This document shows positions 26,335 to 35,924 of a DNA stretch of 64,000 bases, piece after piece. This stretch comes from Bradyrhizobium roseum. Its GTDB lineage: Bacteria; Pseudomonadota; Alphaproteobacteria; Rhizobiales; Xanthobacteraceae. The translations under genes were made by a program, and so were the position numbers. Position 1 is the stretch's first letter. Every line of letters begins with the position of its first letter. The notes below the pieces were generated by a model. That model did not search any database and had not been told where the DNA came from. It saw only the letters and a program-made list of their open reading frames with translations. The stretch spans positions 7,091,001 through 7,155,000 of the forward strand of contig NZ_CP129212.1 of the NCBI RefSeq assembly GCF_030413175.1, read 5' to 3'.

Positions 26335-28194
26335 CTAGCAGGCGATCCACTCGGCTGACGCATCATTATCGAGCGTTGCTACCGCCTGCGCCCGCCGCGT
26401 CAGCACCGCGCGCTGGTTGATGTAACCCTTGTCGGTGATCTCGCCGCCATCAACGGAAGCCGGCTCGGCCAGCAGCAACGCCCGCGTCGCGTGCCCGGAC
26501 GAGTTACCGCTTTGCGCCTTCAGTTTCGCAAGACCCTGCGCGATCGCGCTTCGAACCGCGTCATGGCCGATCACATCTTTCACGTCTGCGCTCTCGGGCA
26601 GGCCCGCAAGCGCCCGGCACGCCGCGATGTTCGGAAACACCAGGAAGCGCACTTCGTCACCGCCATGGCCTGTGACCACGATGTCCTGCGCCAGCGGCGC
26701 CAGCGCGGCGATGCCGGCCACACGCAAGGTGCCGACGTTGACCCAGGTGCCGGAGTTGAGCTTGAAGTCTTCTGCGACGCGACCGTCGAAGAACAAGCCA
26801 AGTTCGGGACGCGCCGGATCGGCGAAGGTCACGGCATCGCCGATCAGATAAAAGCCTTCGCTGTCGAACGCCTGCGCGGTCAATTCCGGCGCCTTCCAGT
26901 AGCCGGGCGTCACGTTGGGACCGCGCACGCGCACCTCCAGCTTGTCGCCCGACGGGATCAGCTTCAATTCGGTGCCCGGAATCGGCACCCCGATATTGCC
27001 GGAGCGCTGCGCCTGAAAATGGCAATCGGTCGCCAGCGGCGAGGTTTCGGTCGAGCCCCAGGCCGACACCATCGGCAGCGCGCGGCCAACGGTCTTGACC
27101 GAGAGTTCTTCCAGCGCATCCCAGAGATTTTGCGGCAGCGCTGCGCCGGCATAAAAGGCGAATTTCACTTCGCCGAAGAATTTATGCCGCAACTCCTCCT
27201 CGCCCCGCAGCGCTGTGATCAGCATGTCAAAGCCGCGCGGCACGTTGAAATAGACCGTTGGTCTCACGCTGCGCAGGTTAGCGAGCGACGTCGCGAACAG
27301 CCCCGGCGCCGGCTTGCCCCCGTCGACATGGAGCGTGCCGCCATTGCGCAGCACCAGGTTGAAATTGTGGTTGGCGCCGAATGTGTGGCTCCACGGCAGC
27401 CAGTCGAGAATCACAAGATCGTCGCCGATGTCGTCGAGGAAGGTCCAGGTCTGCGCCTTGGCCTGCTGGCTTGACGTCAGCATGCGCTGGGTGTTGATCA
27501 CGGCTTTCGGCGTACCAGTCGAGCCCGAGGTGAACAGGAATTTTGCGATCGTATCCGGCGTGATCGCGGCAAAGGCCTTTGCGACGTCAGCCGTCTCCGG
27601 GGTGGTCGCGATGCTGCGAAACGAAACGGCCTCGGCATCGCCAGCACCGCCGCTGACGATCGCCGCCGAATGCAGCGGCTGGATCGCCGCCAGCGCCGCC
27701 GCGAAAGGTTTTGTGCCGGAAACATAGATCGCGCCCGGCTGCAACAGCGCGACCATGCTCTTGAGCTTGTCGAAGTCCTTCGACATCAGCGAATAGGCCG
27801 GCGAGATCGCGGCCGACGGCACGCCGACATGCTGGGCCGCAAGCGCAAACAGCGCGTGTTCGACGCTGTTGTCGGACAGGATCACCAGCGGGCGCGCCGC
27901 GCTCAGGCCTTGCGCGAGAATCCACGCGGCAGCCGAACGCACCTGCTTCAGGGCGGCCTTGTACGTCACCGTCGACCACGGCGCATCGGCACTAACGCGG
28001 TCGGCGAGGAAGATGCGGTCGGGCGCCTGTCGCGCCCATTGCTCCAGCCAGTCGCCGATGCAACGCGCACTCTCGCGCAGCGGCGTCGTTGATTTCAGGA
28101 CGATGCTGCCGTCGGCCCGGCGGTCAGCCATGATCGCAGGCGTCGCGAACAGCGTTTCGGATCGGTCGCGGCCCGGGGCAGCGGCTGGCGTCAT
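26335..28194 (-). CDS. Feruloyl-CoA-synthetase-like acyl-CoA synthetase
   Basis: A 619-residue ANL-family ligase. Motifs: P-loop LFTSGSTGTPKAV, A5 SAWGSTETSPLAT, and the later DGRVAEDFKLNSGTWVNVG, a pattern typical of the long feruloyl-CoA synthetase group (longer than benzoate ligases and with a distinctive C-terminus). It would activate ferulate, p-coumarate or a similar hydroxycinnamate with ATP and CoA. The ATG at 28194 has GGAGG six bases upstream. No enoyl-CoA hydratase/aldolase or vanillin dehydrogenase is nearby, so the rest of the side-chain pathway must lie elsewhere. Substrate is inferred from family resemblance. Confidence 0.8.
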   Translation of the reverse strand: MTPAAAPGRDRSETLFATPAIMADRRADGSIVLKSTTPLRESARCIGDWLEQWARQAPDRIFLADRVSADAPWSTVTYKAALKQVRSAAAWILAQGLSAARPLVILSDNSVEHALFALAAQHVGVPSAAISPAYSLMSKDFDKLKSMVALLQPGAIYVSGTKPFAAALAAIQPLHSAAIVSGGAGDAEAVSFRSIATTPETADVAKAFAAITPDTIAKFLFTSGSTGTPKAVINTQRMLTSSQQAKAQTWTFLDDIGDDLVILDWLPWSHTFGANHNFNLVLRNGGTLHVDGGKPAPGLFATSLANLRSVRPTVYFNVPRGFDMLITALRGEEELRHKFFGEVKFAFYAGAALPQNLWDALEELSVKTVGRALPMVSAWGSTETSPLATDCHFQAQRSGNIGVPIPGTELKLIPSGDKLEVRVRGPNVTPGYWKAPELTAQAFDSEGFYLIGDAVTFADPARPELGLFFDGRVAEDFKLNSGTWVNVGTLRVAGIAALAPLAQDIVVTGHGGDEVRFLVFPNIAACRALAGLPESADVKDVIGHDAVRSAIAQGLAKLKAQSGNSSGHATRALLLAEPASVDGGEITDKGYINQRAVLTRRAQAVATLDNDASAEWIAC

Positions 28195-28423
28195 CGGTTT
28201 CCTCCGCTGCCTCTTGTCATCTTTGTCGGGCAGACAGTTTGCTCTACGCGAGATCGGCTCAACCCGGCAACGCGCGCCGGCCAAAACGACCTGCCTAATT
28301 AATATGCAATCCAGATCCGACAGGACCGGCTAGCTTGGCTAGGCGCCTTGGCAACAGTGAAGCTAAGCGCTTGAAATCGTATAGGGACTGTTTCGCTTCC
28401 CTTCCCGCGACTGATGTACACAA

Positions 28424-28439
28424 TGGCACATCGCTTGCT
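28424..28439 (+). promoter_or_regulatory. Sigma-54 (-24/-12) promoter of the allophanate hydrolase gene
   Basis: TGGCACATCGCTTGCT matches the sigma-54 consensus TGGCAC-R-N4-TTGC-W at every fixed position. Transcription would start near 28450, leaving about 30 bases before the ATG at 28481. Sigma-54 promoters need an activator such as NtrC; no clear NtrC sites were seen upstream. A matching promoter precedes the linked transporter operon at 38612-38627. Confidence 0.7.
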
Positions 28440-28480
28440 ACGTTCCAGGTACCATCCTGCTCGCTGGAGTTTTGCTCGCC

Positions 28481-30283
28481 ATGGGGTCTGACGCGCCCGA
28501 AACCGTTGCCGCCATCGTCGCCGCGCACCGCGCCGGCACCATGACCCCGGCGCAAACCATCGCCCGCTCCTATCAGCGCATTCGCGACCACAGCGATCCC
28601 GCCGTGTTCATCAGCCTGCGCGACGAGAAGGCGGCAATGGCGGAGGCCGAAGCGCTGACGCCGAAGGATGCGGCGGCGCTTCCGTTGTATGGTGTGCCGG
28701 TCGCGGTGAAGGACAATATCGATGCGCAGGGAATGCCGACCACGGCGGCCTGCCCGGCATTCTCCTATTCGCCCACGCAGGATTCGACCGCCGTCGCAAA
28801 ACTACGCGCGGCCGGCGCCATCATCATCGGCAAGACCAATCTCGACCAGTTCGCGACCGGCCTGGTCGGTGTGCGCTCGCCCTACGGCATTCCCGTCAAT
28901 CCGGTCCGCGCCGATCTCGTTCCGGGCGGATCGAGTTCGGGATCGGCAGTCGCGGTTTCGGCAGGTCTGGTGCCGCTCGCGCTCGGCACCGACACGGCGG
29001 GCTCGGGTCGCGTGCCGGCGATGCTCAACAACATCGTCGGGCTGAAGCCGAGCCTCGGATTGATCTCCAACGCCGGGCTGGTGCCGGCGTGCCGAACGCT
29101 GGATTGCATCTCCGTGTTCTCGCTCACCGTGGACGACGCGATGACCGCGCTGGCGGCGCTGGCGGGCCCCGACGGCGCCGATCCATATTCGCGCGACCGG
29201 CCGCTGGGTGCCATGTCGGCGCCCCCCGAACAACTCCGGCTCGGCGTGCCACGCGACGGCCAATTGATCTTCTTCGGCGACCGCGCCGCGGAGAAAGCCT
29301 ATGGCGAGGCACTCGAGCGCTGGACATCGCTCGGCGCCACCTTGGTGGAATTCGATCTGGAGCCGTTTTACGAGACCGCGCGGCTGCTCTATGAGGGGCC
29401 ATGGGTCGCCGAGCGCTACCTCGTCATCCGCGACCTGCTCGCCTCGTCGCCGGATTCGATCCATCCCGTGACGCGCGAGATCACCGCACCCGGCGCACGG
29501 CTGACGGCGGCCGACACCTTTGCTTCGCTCTATCGGCTGCAGGCGCTGCGGCGTACAGCCGAGCGCGTTTTCACTCATTTCGATGCCATGGTGCTACCGA
29601 CCGCGCCAACCGCCTACTCCACGGCGCAGGTTCTCGCCAATCCGATCGAGCTCAACTCCAGGCTCGGCACCTACACCAATTTTGTGAACCTGCTCGATCT
29701 CTGCGGTCTGGCGCTGCCGGCCGCGATGCGCGCCGACGGCATTCCGTTCGGCATCACGCTGCTGGCGCCGGCGGGCCGGGACGCGGCGCTCGCCAGCATC
29801 GGCCGCGTGTTTCATGCCGATACCAAATTGAAGATGGGAGCCAAAGGGCTCGCGCAGCCCGCGCTCGCGCCGTTGCCGGCAACGGTGGGCGGCGATGAAA
29901 TCACCCTCGCCGTGGTCGGCGCGCATCTTTCCGGCATGGCGCTCAACGGCGAACTGCAGGCGCTCGGCGCACGCCTGCTCGAAGCGACCATGACCGCGCC
30001 GGACTACAAACTTTATGCGCTCGACACGGTGCCGCCGAAGCCCGGCATGCTGCGTCTCGACACCGGCAAGGGGAATTCGATCAAGCTGGAATTGTGGGCG
30101 CTGTCGGCGGCAGCGTTCGGAAAGTTCGTCGCCGCGATCCCGCCACCGCTCGGGATCGGCACGGTGAAGCTGGCGGATGGAAGAGCGGTGAAGGGATTCG
30201 TGGTCGAGCCGGTGGCGATCGAAGGCGCGCGCGACATTTCGGCGTATGGCGGCTGGCGGGCGTTTGTGGCCGAAAAGGTTTAG
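28481..30283 (+). CDS. atzF: Allophanate hydrolase (AtzF-type)
   Basis: A 600-residue amidase-signature enzyme of the AtzF type, which hydrolyses allophanate (urea-1-carboxylate) to ammonia and CO2. The Ser-cisSer-Lys triad is visible in VAVKDNID (Lys), GGSSSGSA (cis-Ser) and TDTAGSGRVPA (nucleophilic Ser). The extra C-terminal domain of about 150 residues (from LAVVGAHLSGMALNG) is that of AtzF and urea amidolyase. ATG 28481 is chosen over a TTG nine bases earlier. A consensus sigma-54 promoter sits upstream, so nitrogen limitation should induce it. The AtzE/G/H-like genes on the other strand complete the pathway. It faces the gntR gene across a palindromic repeat. Confidence 0.93.
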   Translation: MGSDAPETVAAIVAAHRAGTMTPAQTIARSYQRIRDHSDPAVFISLRDEKAAMAEAEALTPKDAAALPLYGVPVAVKDNIDAQGMPTTAACPAFSYSPTQDSTAVAKLRAAGAIIIGKTNLDQFATGLVGVRSPYGIPVNPVRADLVPGGSSSGSAVAVSAGLVPLALGTDTAGSGRVPAMLNNIVGLKPSLGLISNAGLVPACRTLDCISVFSLTVDDAMTALAALAGPDGADPYSRDRPLGAMSAPPEQLRLGVPRDGQLIFFGDRAAEKAYGEALERWTSLGATLVEFDLEPFYETARLLYEGPWVAERYLVIRDLLASSPDSIHPVTREITAPGARLTAADTFASLYRLQALRRTAERVFTHFDAMVLPTAPTAYSTAQVLANPIELNSRLGTYTNFVNLLDLCGLALPAAMRADGIPFGITLLAPAGRDAALASIGRVFHADTKLKMGAKGLAQPALAPLPATVGGDEITLAVVGAHLSGMALNGELQALGARLLEATMTAPDYKLYALDTVPPKPGMLRLDTGKGNSIKLELWALSAAAFGKFVAAIPPPLGIGTVKLADGRAVKGFVVEPVAIEGARDISAYGGWRAFVAEKV

Positions 30284-30286
30284 GCC

Positions 30287-30416
30287 GTCATTCCGGGGCG
30301 CGCGAAGCGCGAGCCCGGAATCCAAGTCACCGCAAAGCCGGTATTGATTTTATAATGAGCGCCTTCCGCGTGGAGAGTTGGATTCCGGGTTCGCGCTTCG
30401 CGCGCCCCGGAATGAC
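30287..30416. repeat. Long palindromic repeat between atzF and gntR
   Basis: Arms of 39 bases (30287-30325 and 30378-30416) pair with one mismatch; they begin GTCATTCCGGGGCGCGCGAA. The loop of 52 bases is unrelated to neighbours. Related elements lie at 52970-53097 and 57194-57233. Between two convergent genes it may end both transcripts. Confidence 0.85.
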
Positions 30417-30442
30417 GGGGACAACTCCCCGACGGCCCACTC

Positions 30443-31147
30443 CTACACCGACACCGCGTAAATCTCGTATTCCCCGCGCACCAGTTCGATATGCGCGCGC
30501 ATTGCCGCCGCAGCCCCGTTCTTGTCGCCGCGCATGATCGCGACCACGACGAGGTCGTGTTCGGCGTGCGATTTCGCCAGCCGTCCCAGATTGCGGAACT
30601 GGGCGCGGCGGAACGGCTGCACGCGCACCCGCGTCGCCAACGTCATCTCGGCGATGTAGCCGTTCTGAGATCCGGCATAGATCGCGTTGTGAAAGCGTTC
30701 GTTGACCTCGTGAAAGCGCTCGGGGTTGCCGGCGTGGCTCAGCACGCGCAACTCCTCGTGGATCGCCTCGAGCTTCTGGCGATCGGCCGGCGGCATCCGC
30801 TCGGCGGCAAACCACGCGCACAGCGCTTCGAGTTCGGCCATCGCCTCGAACATTTCCTTCAGCCGGTCGGGCGAAGGCTGCGCCACGACGGCGCCGCGAT
30901 GGGCGCGAGACTCGACCAGGCCGCTCGCCACGAGCTGGCGCAGCGCTTCGCGGACCGGGGTGCGCGACACAGAGAAACGCCGCGCGATGTCGGTCTCGTC
31001 GAGCGCCGATCCCGGCGGCAGTACGCCGCGCACGATCTCGTCGGCGAGTTGAAGCCGCAATTCTTCCGCGCGCGTAACCTTGTCGCGCAGCGGTGACGGC
31101 CGGTCGACGCGGCGAACAACGGTTTGCGGTAGATCCTCCAGACTCAT
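30443..31147 (-). CDS. GntR-family (FCD) transcriptional regulator
   Basis: A 234-residue FadR-type regulator. The N-terminal winged helix ([39 protein letters not shown] region) is unmistakable, and the C-terminal all-helical FCD domain has the metal-binding [12 protein letters not shown] pattern. The ATG overlaps the AtzH-like stop by four bases, so it is the last gene of the operon with the transporter and AtzG/E/H genes, and probably regulates it in response to a pathway intermediate. A perfect palindrome AAGGTTTG-TGC-CAAACCTT overlaps the operon promoter at 38615-38633 and could be its operator. Confidence 0.93.
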   Translation of the reverse strand: MSLEDLPQTVVRRVDRPSPLRDKVTRAEELRLQLADEIVRGVLPPGSALDETDIARRFSVSRTPVREALRQLVASGLVESRAHRGAVVAQPSPDRLKEMFEAMAELEALCAWFAAERMPPADRQKLEAIHEELRVLSHAGNPERFHEVNERFHNAIYAGSQNGYIAEMTLATRVRVQPFRRAQFRNLGRLAKSHAEHDLVVVAIMRGDKNGAAAAMRAHIELVRGEYEIYAVSV

Positions 31148-31536
31148 GCCGTTGGCTCGTCGATCATGCTGACATGGGCTGCAACAATCCTCCACCCTTC
31201 AGGAAATCGCACCCAGGTCTGCATCTGCCGCCCGACCCTGCCCGGCGCGTTGTCGCGATAGAACAGCGTCGAGGCGACGGCGGTCTCGCGGCCGTAGCTC
31301 GTGATCACGGTCTTGTCGGTCCGGCGCATCAGCCCGGCCGGCGAGCGCGCGGCGCGAAAGCCCTGAATCGCCTCATAGCCATAGAGATTCTCGCCGATGC
31401 CATAGCGCAGCGTGCGGGAATCATTGCGGAACAGTTCGCCCAGCACCGCGACGTCGTTCGACACCAGCGCCTTTTCGTAACGCGCGAATTGCGCGGTCAC
31501 CTCGGCCAGCACGTCCGGCAGATCGATCTCCATCAT
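31144..31536 (-). CDS. atzH: AtzH-like protein (DUF3225, SnoaL fold)
   Basis: A 130-residue protein of the SnoaL/NTF2-like fold. [36 protein letters not shown] and [17 protein letters not shown] are the family's conserved blocks. AtzH, a member of the DUF3225 family, hydrolyses 1,3-dicarboxyurea to allophanate and so prevents a dead end when AtzE acts. Start ATG 31536 shares its A with the atzE stop (TGATG) and follows GAGG. Placement between atzE and gntR matches gene orders known for such clusters. Function is by family and context. Confidence 0.82.
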   Translation of the reverse strand: MMEIDLPDVLAEVTAQFARYEKALVSNDVAVLGELFRNDSRTLRYGIGENLYGYEAIQGFRAARSPAGLMRRTDKTVITSYGRETAVASTLFYRDNAPGRVGRQMQTWVRFPEGWRIVAAHVSMIDEPTA

Positions 31537-32933
31537 CACACTCCTCTCGGGGCCGGTGCGGCGGCAGCGCCCATTTTTTCCAGCGCATGCGCCACGCGCA
31601 GCGCGATATCCTCCCGCCACGGTGCGGCGATGATCTGCACGCCGATCGGCATCGGCTGCAGCGGCACGGGGACTGCGACCACGGGCAGGCCGATGAACGA
31701 AATCGGCTGGGTGTGGATGCCGATATTGGCGCGCACCGGCAGTTCGACGCCGTCCAGTACGAACGTCGCCTGTCCGAGTTTTGGCGCGATGCAGGGCGTG
31801 GCCGGCGCGATGATCACGTCGACCGACTTGAACAGCTCCAGCACTTTGGCGCGATACCAGCGGCGGAATTTCTGCGCGCGGTCGACCAAAGGCGCCGGGA
31901 CCATGGCGCCGGCGATCAAGCGATCACGCACCGCCGGATCGAAATCGTTCGCCCGGGTGCGGAGGCGATCGAGATGCAGCGAAGCGCCCTCCGTGGTGGA
32001 GATGACATAAGCCGCGGCGCGAGCGCGAGCAGCCTCGGGGATTTCGATCGTTTGCGTGGCATCGAGCGCCTTCGCGATGCGCGAAACGGCTTCGACCGCT
32101 TCGGGGAAGACGTTCTTCTGAAAATATCCGCCGGCGATCGCAATCCGCAAACCTGCAAGGCCCTGCGCCAGCAGCGGCGTGACCGGTTCGACCGGGCGCG
32201 AGGTGCAGGCCGCATCGTCGGCATCCGGTCCCTGCATCGCATCGTAGGCCAGCGCAAGATCGCCGACATTGCGCGCGAACGGGCCGAGGTGATCGAAACT
32301 GGCGACGAAAGGAAACGAGCGCGCGCGCGACAGCCGGCCGTAGGTGGGCTTCAAACCAAAGATGCCGCAGAACGACGACGGCACCCGGATCGACCCGTTG
32401 GTGTCGGACCCCAGTGCGATCGGCACCAGCGCGCCGCCGACCGCGCTGCCCGATCCGCCGGAGGAGCCGCCGGTCATCCGGGTCGGATCATGCGGATTGC
32501 GCGACGGGCCGTCATGCACGTTCTCGCCCGTAAAGTCGTAGGCGTATTCGCCCATGTTGAGCGCGCCGACCAGCACGGCGCCGGCCGCTTCCATCCGCTC
32601 GATCAACGTGGCGTCGCGCGACGATGGCGCGAGGTCGCGGTTGATCTTCGAGCCGGCGCGGGTGGAGAGGCCCTTGACGTCGAACAGGTTCTTGACCGCG
32701 AACGGCACGCCGGCCAGCGGCCCGACTTTCTCGCCGGCCGCGATCTTCGCGTCGACCGCCTTGGCCGTGGTGCGGGCGCGATCAGCGGTGACGTCGGTGA
32801 AGGAATTCAGCACGCCGTCATGGGCAGCGATCCGCGCCAGCGCGGCTTCGGTCGCATCGAGCGCGGAGAATTGGCGGTCGGTTATCGCCTGCGCGATTTG
32901 CTGGGCCGACATCCCATCAGTGTTTACGGTCAT
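31536..32933 (-). CDS. atzE: AtzE-type amidase (1-carboxybiuret hydrolase subunit)
   Basis: A 465-residue amidase-signature protein. The catalytic triad is in [11 protein letters not shown] (Lys), [10 protein letters not shown] (cis-Ser) and [13 protein letters not shown] (nucleophilic Ser). The AtzE subgroup, related to GatA, deaminates 1-carboxybiuret, a product of cyanuric-acid ring opening, with the small subunit AtzG. AtzG lies just upstream (5-base gap) and AtzH just downstream. Cyanuric acid hydrolase (AtzD) is not in the window, so the natural source of carboxylated urea here is open; a different N-carboxy-urea substrate is possible. Confidence 0.9.
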   Translation of the reverse strand: MTVNTDGMSAQQIAQAITDRQFSALDATEAALARIAAHDGVLNSFTDVTADRARTTAKAVDAKIAAGEKVGPLAGVPFAVKNLFDVKGLSTRAGSKINRDLAPSSRDATLIERMEAAGAVLVGALNMGEYAYDFTGENVHDGPSRNPHDPTRMTGGSSGGSGSAVGGALVPIALGSDTNGSIRVPSSFCGIFGLKPTYGRLSRARSFPFVASFDHLGPFARNVGDLALAYDAMQGPDADDAACTSRPVEPVTPLLAQGLAGLRIAIAGGYFQKNVFPEAVEAVSRIAKALDATQTIEIPEAARARAAAYVISTTEGASLHLDRLRTRANDFDPAVRDRLIAGAMVPAPLVDRAQKFRRWYRAKVLELFKSVDVIIAPATPCIAPKLGQATFVLDGVELPVRANIGIHTQPISFIGLPVVAVPVPLQPMPIGVQIIAAPWREDIALRVAHALEKMGAAAAPAPRGV

Positions 32934-32938
32934 GACGA

Positions 32939-33121
32939 TCAGGCCGAATAGATGGTGGCGGGCTCGGTTTCATCCGGCAGCGGGAATTCATCGACCAGCC
33001 TTGCCAGCCTCAGCGACACTTCGAGGTTTGCCCGCACGGCGGGGCGCCAGGCTTCCTCGACCGGCAGCGCCAGCGCCAGCGCAACAGCGTCGATGTAACT
33101 ATCAAGGGGTTCGGCAGCCAT
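32939..33121 (-). CDS. atzG: AtzG-like small subunit (DUF4089)
   Basis: A 60-residue helical protein: YIDAVALALALPVEEAWRP and ANLEVSLRLARLVDEFPLPD match the DUF4089/AtzG pattern, a GatC-like subunit that stabilises AtzE. It lies 5 bases before atzE and 18 bases after the ABC ATPase gene in one operon. GGAG precedes the ATG at 33121; a TTG five codons earlier is the alternative. Short length is normal for this family. Confidence 0.85.
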   Translation of the reverse strand: MAAEPLDSYIDAVALALALPVEEAWRPAVRANLEVSLRLARLVDEFPLPDETEPATIYSA

Positions 33122-33139
33122 TTCACTCCCACTCAAGCT

Positions 33140-34906
33140 CTAGTGAACCGGCAACGGCGGATGCGGGATCGCCGTCAACAATTCCTTGGTATAGGCGTCT
33201 TGGGGATCGCCGAGCACCTGTTCGGATGAACCCTGTTCGACGATGCGCCCCGACCGCATCACGATGACACGATCGCACAACAAACGTACCACATTCAGAT
33301 CGTGCGACACGAACAAATAGCTCATGCCCATCGACGCCTTGAGGTCCTGCAGCAGATTGAGCACGACCGCCTGCACCGAGACGTCGAGCGCTGCGGTCGG
33401 CTCGTCGAGGATCACCAGTTTTGGATGCAGCGCGATGGCGCGCGCGATGCCGACGCGGGCCTTCTGGCCGCCGGATAGCTGGTGCGGGAAACGATCGAGC
33501 AAATTGACGGGGAGGCCGACAAGGCCGGCGAGTTCCTCGCAGCGCGCGCGCAGCGCGTCACGTCCCCTGATGTCGCCGAGTTGCATGATCGGATCGGCGA
33601 TGGCGCGCGCGGCGGTGAAGCGCGGGTTGAGGCTGTCGGTCGGATCCTGGAACACCATCTGGATGCTTTTGCGCAGCGGCAGCCGGGCAAAGGCATTCGG
33701 CAGGATGGCGCCGATCTCGTCGCCGTCGAACACGATGCGGCCGGAAGTCTGGTCCAGGAGCCGCATCACCATCATCGAGGTCGTCGACTTGCCGCAGCCG
33801 GACTCGCCGACCAGGCCGACGCTCTCGCCGTGGCCGACGGTGAAGCTGATGCCGTCGACCGCGCGGAAGATTTCGGCTTCCACCGGCGGCTTGCGGGAGA
33901 ACAGTTTTGACAGCACGGCCGTGGCGCCCTGACGGGGATATTCCTTGACCAGCTTTTCGACGGTGAGGAGGGGTTTTGCACTATCGTCACCCCCGGGCTT
34001 GACCCGGGGGTCCATCGCTGGAGAAGAATCTGGCGAAGAGGGATGGATGGCCGGGTCAGGCTCGGCCATGACGGAAGTGCCCTCCTCTTCCGGCAGCAAG
34101 TCCCGCAACGACACACCGAGCCGCGGCGTCGCGCGCATCAGCTTCTTGGTATAGGCGTGTTCGGGCCTGGCGAAGATATCCGCCGACTTCGCCGTCTCGA
34201 CGACGCGGCCTTTCTCCATCACCACCACGCGGTCGCAATAGGCGGCGGCCAGTCCCAGGTCGTGCGTGATCAGGATGGTCGACATGTTCCGGCGTTTGGT
34301 CAGTTCGACGACCAGGTCCATCACCGCCTTCTGCGTGGTGACGTCGAGGCCGGTGGTCGGCTCATCGGCGATCAGGAGCTGCGGATTGCAGGCGAGCGCC
34401 AGCGCGATGACCACGCGCTGGCACATGCCGCCGGACAGTTCGAACGGATAGGCGTGATATCGCTCACGCGGGCGGGCAATCTTGACCTGCTCCAGCGCTT
34501 CGATGGCTTTCTCGCCGCGGTCATTGGAGGACGTCTGCACGTGCTGGCGCAGCACGTCCTCGATCTGGTCGCCCACCTTGCGGATCGGATTGAGCGCCGC
34601 GCGCGGGTTCTGAAAAATCATCGAGATTTCGCGGCCGCGCAGGTCGCGCATCTGGTTCTCGCTGGCGGCCTTGACGTCGATGCCGGAGAACATCACCGAA
34701 CCGTCGGCGATCCGCCCCGCCCGGTCGAGGATGCGCATCACCGCATAGGACGTCACCGACTTGCCGGAGCCGGACTCGCCGACGATGCCGAGCGTCTCGC
34801 CCTTGGCAACGGAGATGTTGACGTGCTGCACGGCCTTGACGATGCCGCGTCGGGTGGAGAACTCGACGGTGAGGTCGTGGACGTCGAGCAGGGGCTGCGC
34901 GGTCAT
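33140..34906 (-). CDS. Dual-domain oligopeptide/dipeptide-type ABC ATPase
   Basis: A 588-residue protein with two complete ABC ATPase domains, as in DppD-DppF fusions (GsiA/YejF-type). Domain 1 has Walker A GESGSGKS and signature LSGGMCQRV; domain 2 has GESGCGKS and LSGGQKARVGIARAI, each with a Walker B (LLIADEPTTGLD, LVILDEPTAALD). The linker between them contains a translated palindromic repeat (see 33985-34075). GGGAGG lies close before the ATG. Works with the two permeases and the binding protein upstream; the operon then continues into AtzG/E/H, so the imported substrate is probably a nitrogen-rich urea or biuret-like compound or a short peptide. Confidence 0.92.
   Translation of the reverse strand: MTAQPLLDVHDLTVEFSTRRGIVKAVQHVNISVAKGETLGIVGESGSGKSVTSYAVMRILDRAGRIADGSVMFSGIDVKAASENQMRDLRGREISMIFQNPRAALNPIRKVGDQIEDVLRQHVQTSSNDRGEKAIEALEQVKIARPRERYHAYPFELSGGMCQRVVIALALACNPQLLIADEPTTGLDVTTQKAVMDLVVELTKRRNMSTILITHDLGLAAAYCDRVVVMEKGRVVETAKSADIFARPEHAYTKKLMRATPRLGVSLRDLLPEEEGTSVMAEPDPAIHPSSPDSSPAMDPRVKPGGDDSAKPLLTVEKLVKEYPRQGATAVLSKLFSRKPPVEAEIFRAVDGISFTVGHGESVGLVGESGCGKSTTSMMVMRLLDQTSGRIVFDGDEIGAILPNAFARLPLRKSIQMVFQDPTDSLNPRFTAARAIADPIMQLGDIRGRDALRARCEELAGLVGLPVNLLDRFPHQLSGGQKARVGIARAIALHPKLVILDEPTAALDVSVQAVVLNLLQDLKASMGMSYLFVSHDLNVVRLLCDRVIVMRSGRIVEQGSSEQVLGDPQDAYTKELLTAIPHPPLPVH
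33985..34075. repeat. Palindromic repeat inside the ABC ATPase gene
   Basis: Two palindromes of the kind usually found between genes sit in frame in the linker: CCCCCGGG-CTTGA-CCCGGGGG at 33990-34010 and a GGATGGCCGGGTCAGGCTCGGCCATG block near 34044-34071. They encode about 30 residues including MDPRVKPGGDD, a translated-repeat peptide. The reading frame and both ATPase domains are intact. Confidence 0.75.
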
Positions 34907-35015
34907 GACCGCCTCCCTAACAAAAACATCGAAAACAACCCCATGCACAGTAGGGATGTCACTGATTTTGTTGCGGTTTCAAATTCACCGGAACGGGCCA
35001 CACCAAAAGCCGCCA

Positions 35016-35915
35016 TCACGTCCTCCGCTGCGGGTCGACGATGTCGCGCAGGCCGTCGCCGAGCAGGTTGAAGCAGAACACCGCGATCATCAGCGCCAGC
35101 CCCGGAAACAGCGCGATCCACCATTCGCCCGACACCATGAAGCCCGCCCCCTCGGCAACCATGATGCCCCACTCCGCCGTCGGCGGCCGCACGCCGAGCC
35201 CGATAAAGGACAATCCTGCGGCGTTGAGGATCGCGTAGCCCATGGTCAGCGACATCTGCACGATCATGATCGGCATGATGTTGGGCAGGATGTGCACCAG
35301 CAGGATCCGCATCTCGCCATTGCCCGAGAGACGCGCGGCCTGCACGAAGCCGGCGTTGCGTCGGACATTGGCTTCCGCGCGGGCCACGCGCGCATAAAGC
35401 GGAAAATTCACGATCGCGGTCGCGATGATGATGTTCTGCACGGTGTTGCCGAGCGCGGCGACGATGCCCATCGCCAGCACGAACAGCGGAAACGCCATGA
35501 TAGTGTCGGCGACGCGCCCGACGATGCGGTCGGTCCAGCCGCCAAAGTAGCCGGCGGCGATGCCGGCGAGCCCGCCCATCAGGAATACAAGCGCGACAGA
35601 GGCGACAGCGATGAACGTATCGAGACGCGTCGCGACCACGACGCGGCTGAAGATGTCGCGGCCCAGCTGATCGGTGCCGAACCAGTGCGCCGCCGACGGC
35701 GGCTTCAAGGCCGAGGCGGTATCGCTGGCGAGCGGATCGTAGGGCACGATGTAAGGGCCGAAGATCGCGGCAAACAGGATCACGACCAGCAGGCCAAAGG
35801 CGAAAGCGGTGACGCGGTTCTCGCCAAGCACATAGCGGGTGTGTTCGAAGATCGCGGCCAGTCCCGAGGTCCGCGCGGGTCCGGCAGGTTCAACGGCAGG
35901 CAACACAGCACTCAT
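35016..35915 (-). CDS. Peptide/nickel-type ABC transporter permease (DppC-like)
   Basis: A 299-residue inner-membrane permease. HWFGTDQLGRDIFSRVV is the DppC/OppC hallmark, and RRNAGFVQAARLSGNG plus GLSFIGLGVRPP give the ATPase-contact loop and the C-terminal motif. Around six membrane spans are visible. It starts 9 bases after the DppB-like stop; the gap to the ATPase gene of 109 bases is larger but has no sign of a separate promoter. Confidence 0.92.
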   Translation of the reverse strand: MSAVLPAVEPAGPARTSGLAAIFEHTRYVLGENRVTAFAFGLLVVILFAAIFGPYIVPYDPLASDTASALKPPSAAHWFGTDQLGRDIFSRVVVATRLDTFIAVASVALVFLMGGLAGIAAGYFGGWTDRIVGRVADTIMAFPLFVLAMGIVAALGNTVQNIIIATAIVNFPLYARVARAEANVRRNAGFVQAARLSGNGEMRILLVHILPNIMPIMIVQMSLTMGYAILNAAGLSFIGLGVRPPTAEWGIMVAEGAGFMVSGEWWIALFPGLALMIAVFCFNLLGDGLRDIVDPQRRT

Positions 35916-35924
35916 GTTTCAACC

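Noticed and set aside
28330..28342. CTAGC-TTG-GCTAG dyad upstream of atzF as a regulator site
   Set aside because: Short, nearly 100 bases upstream of the sigma-54 promoter, and no second copy. An activator site is possible but not supported.
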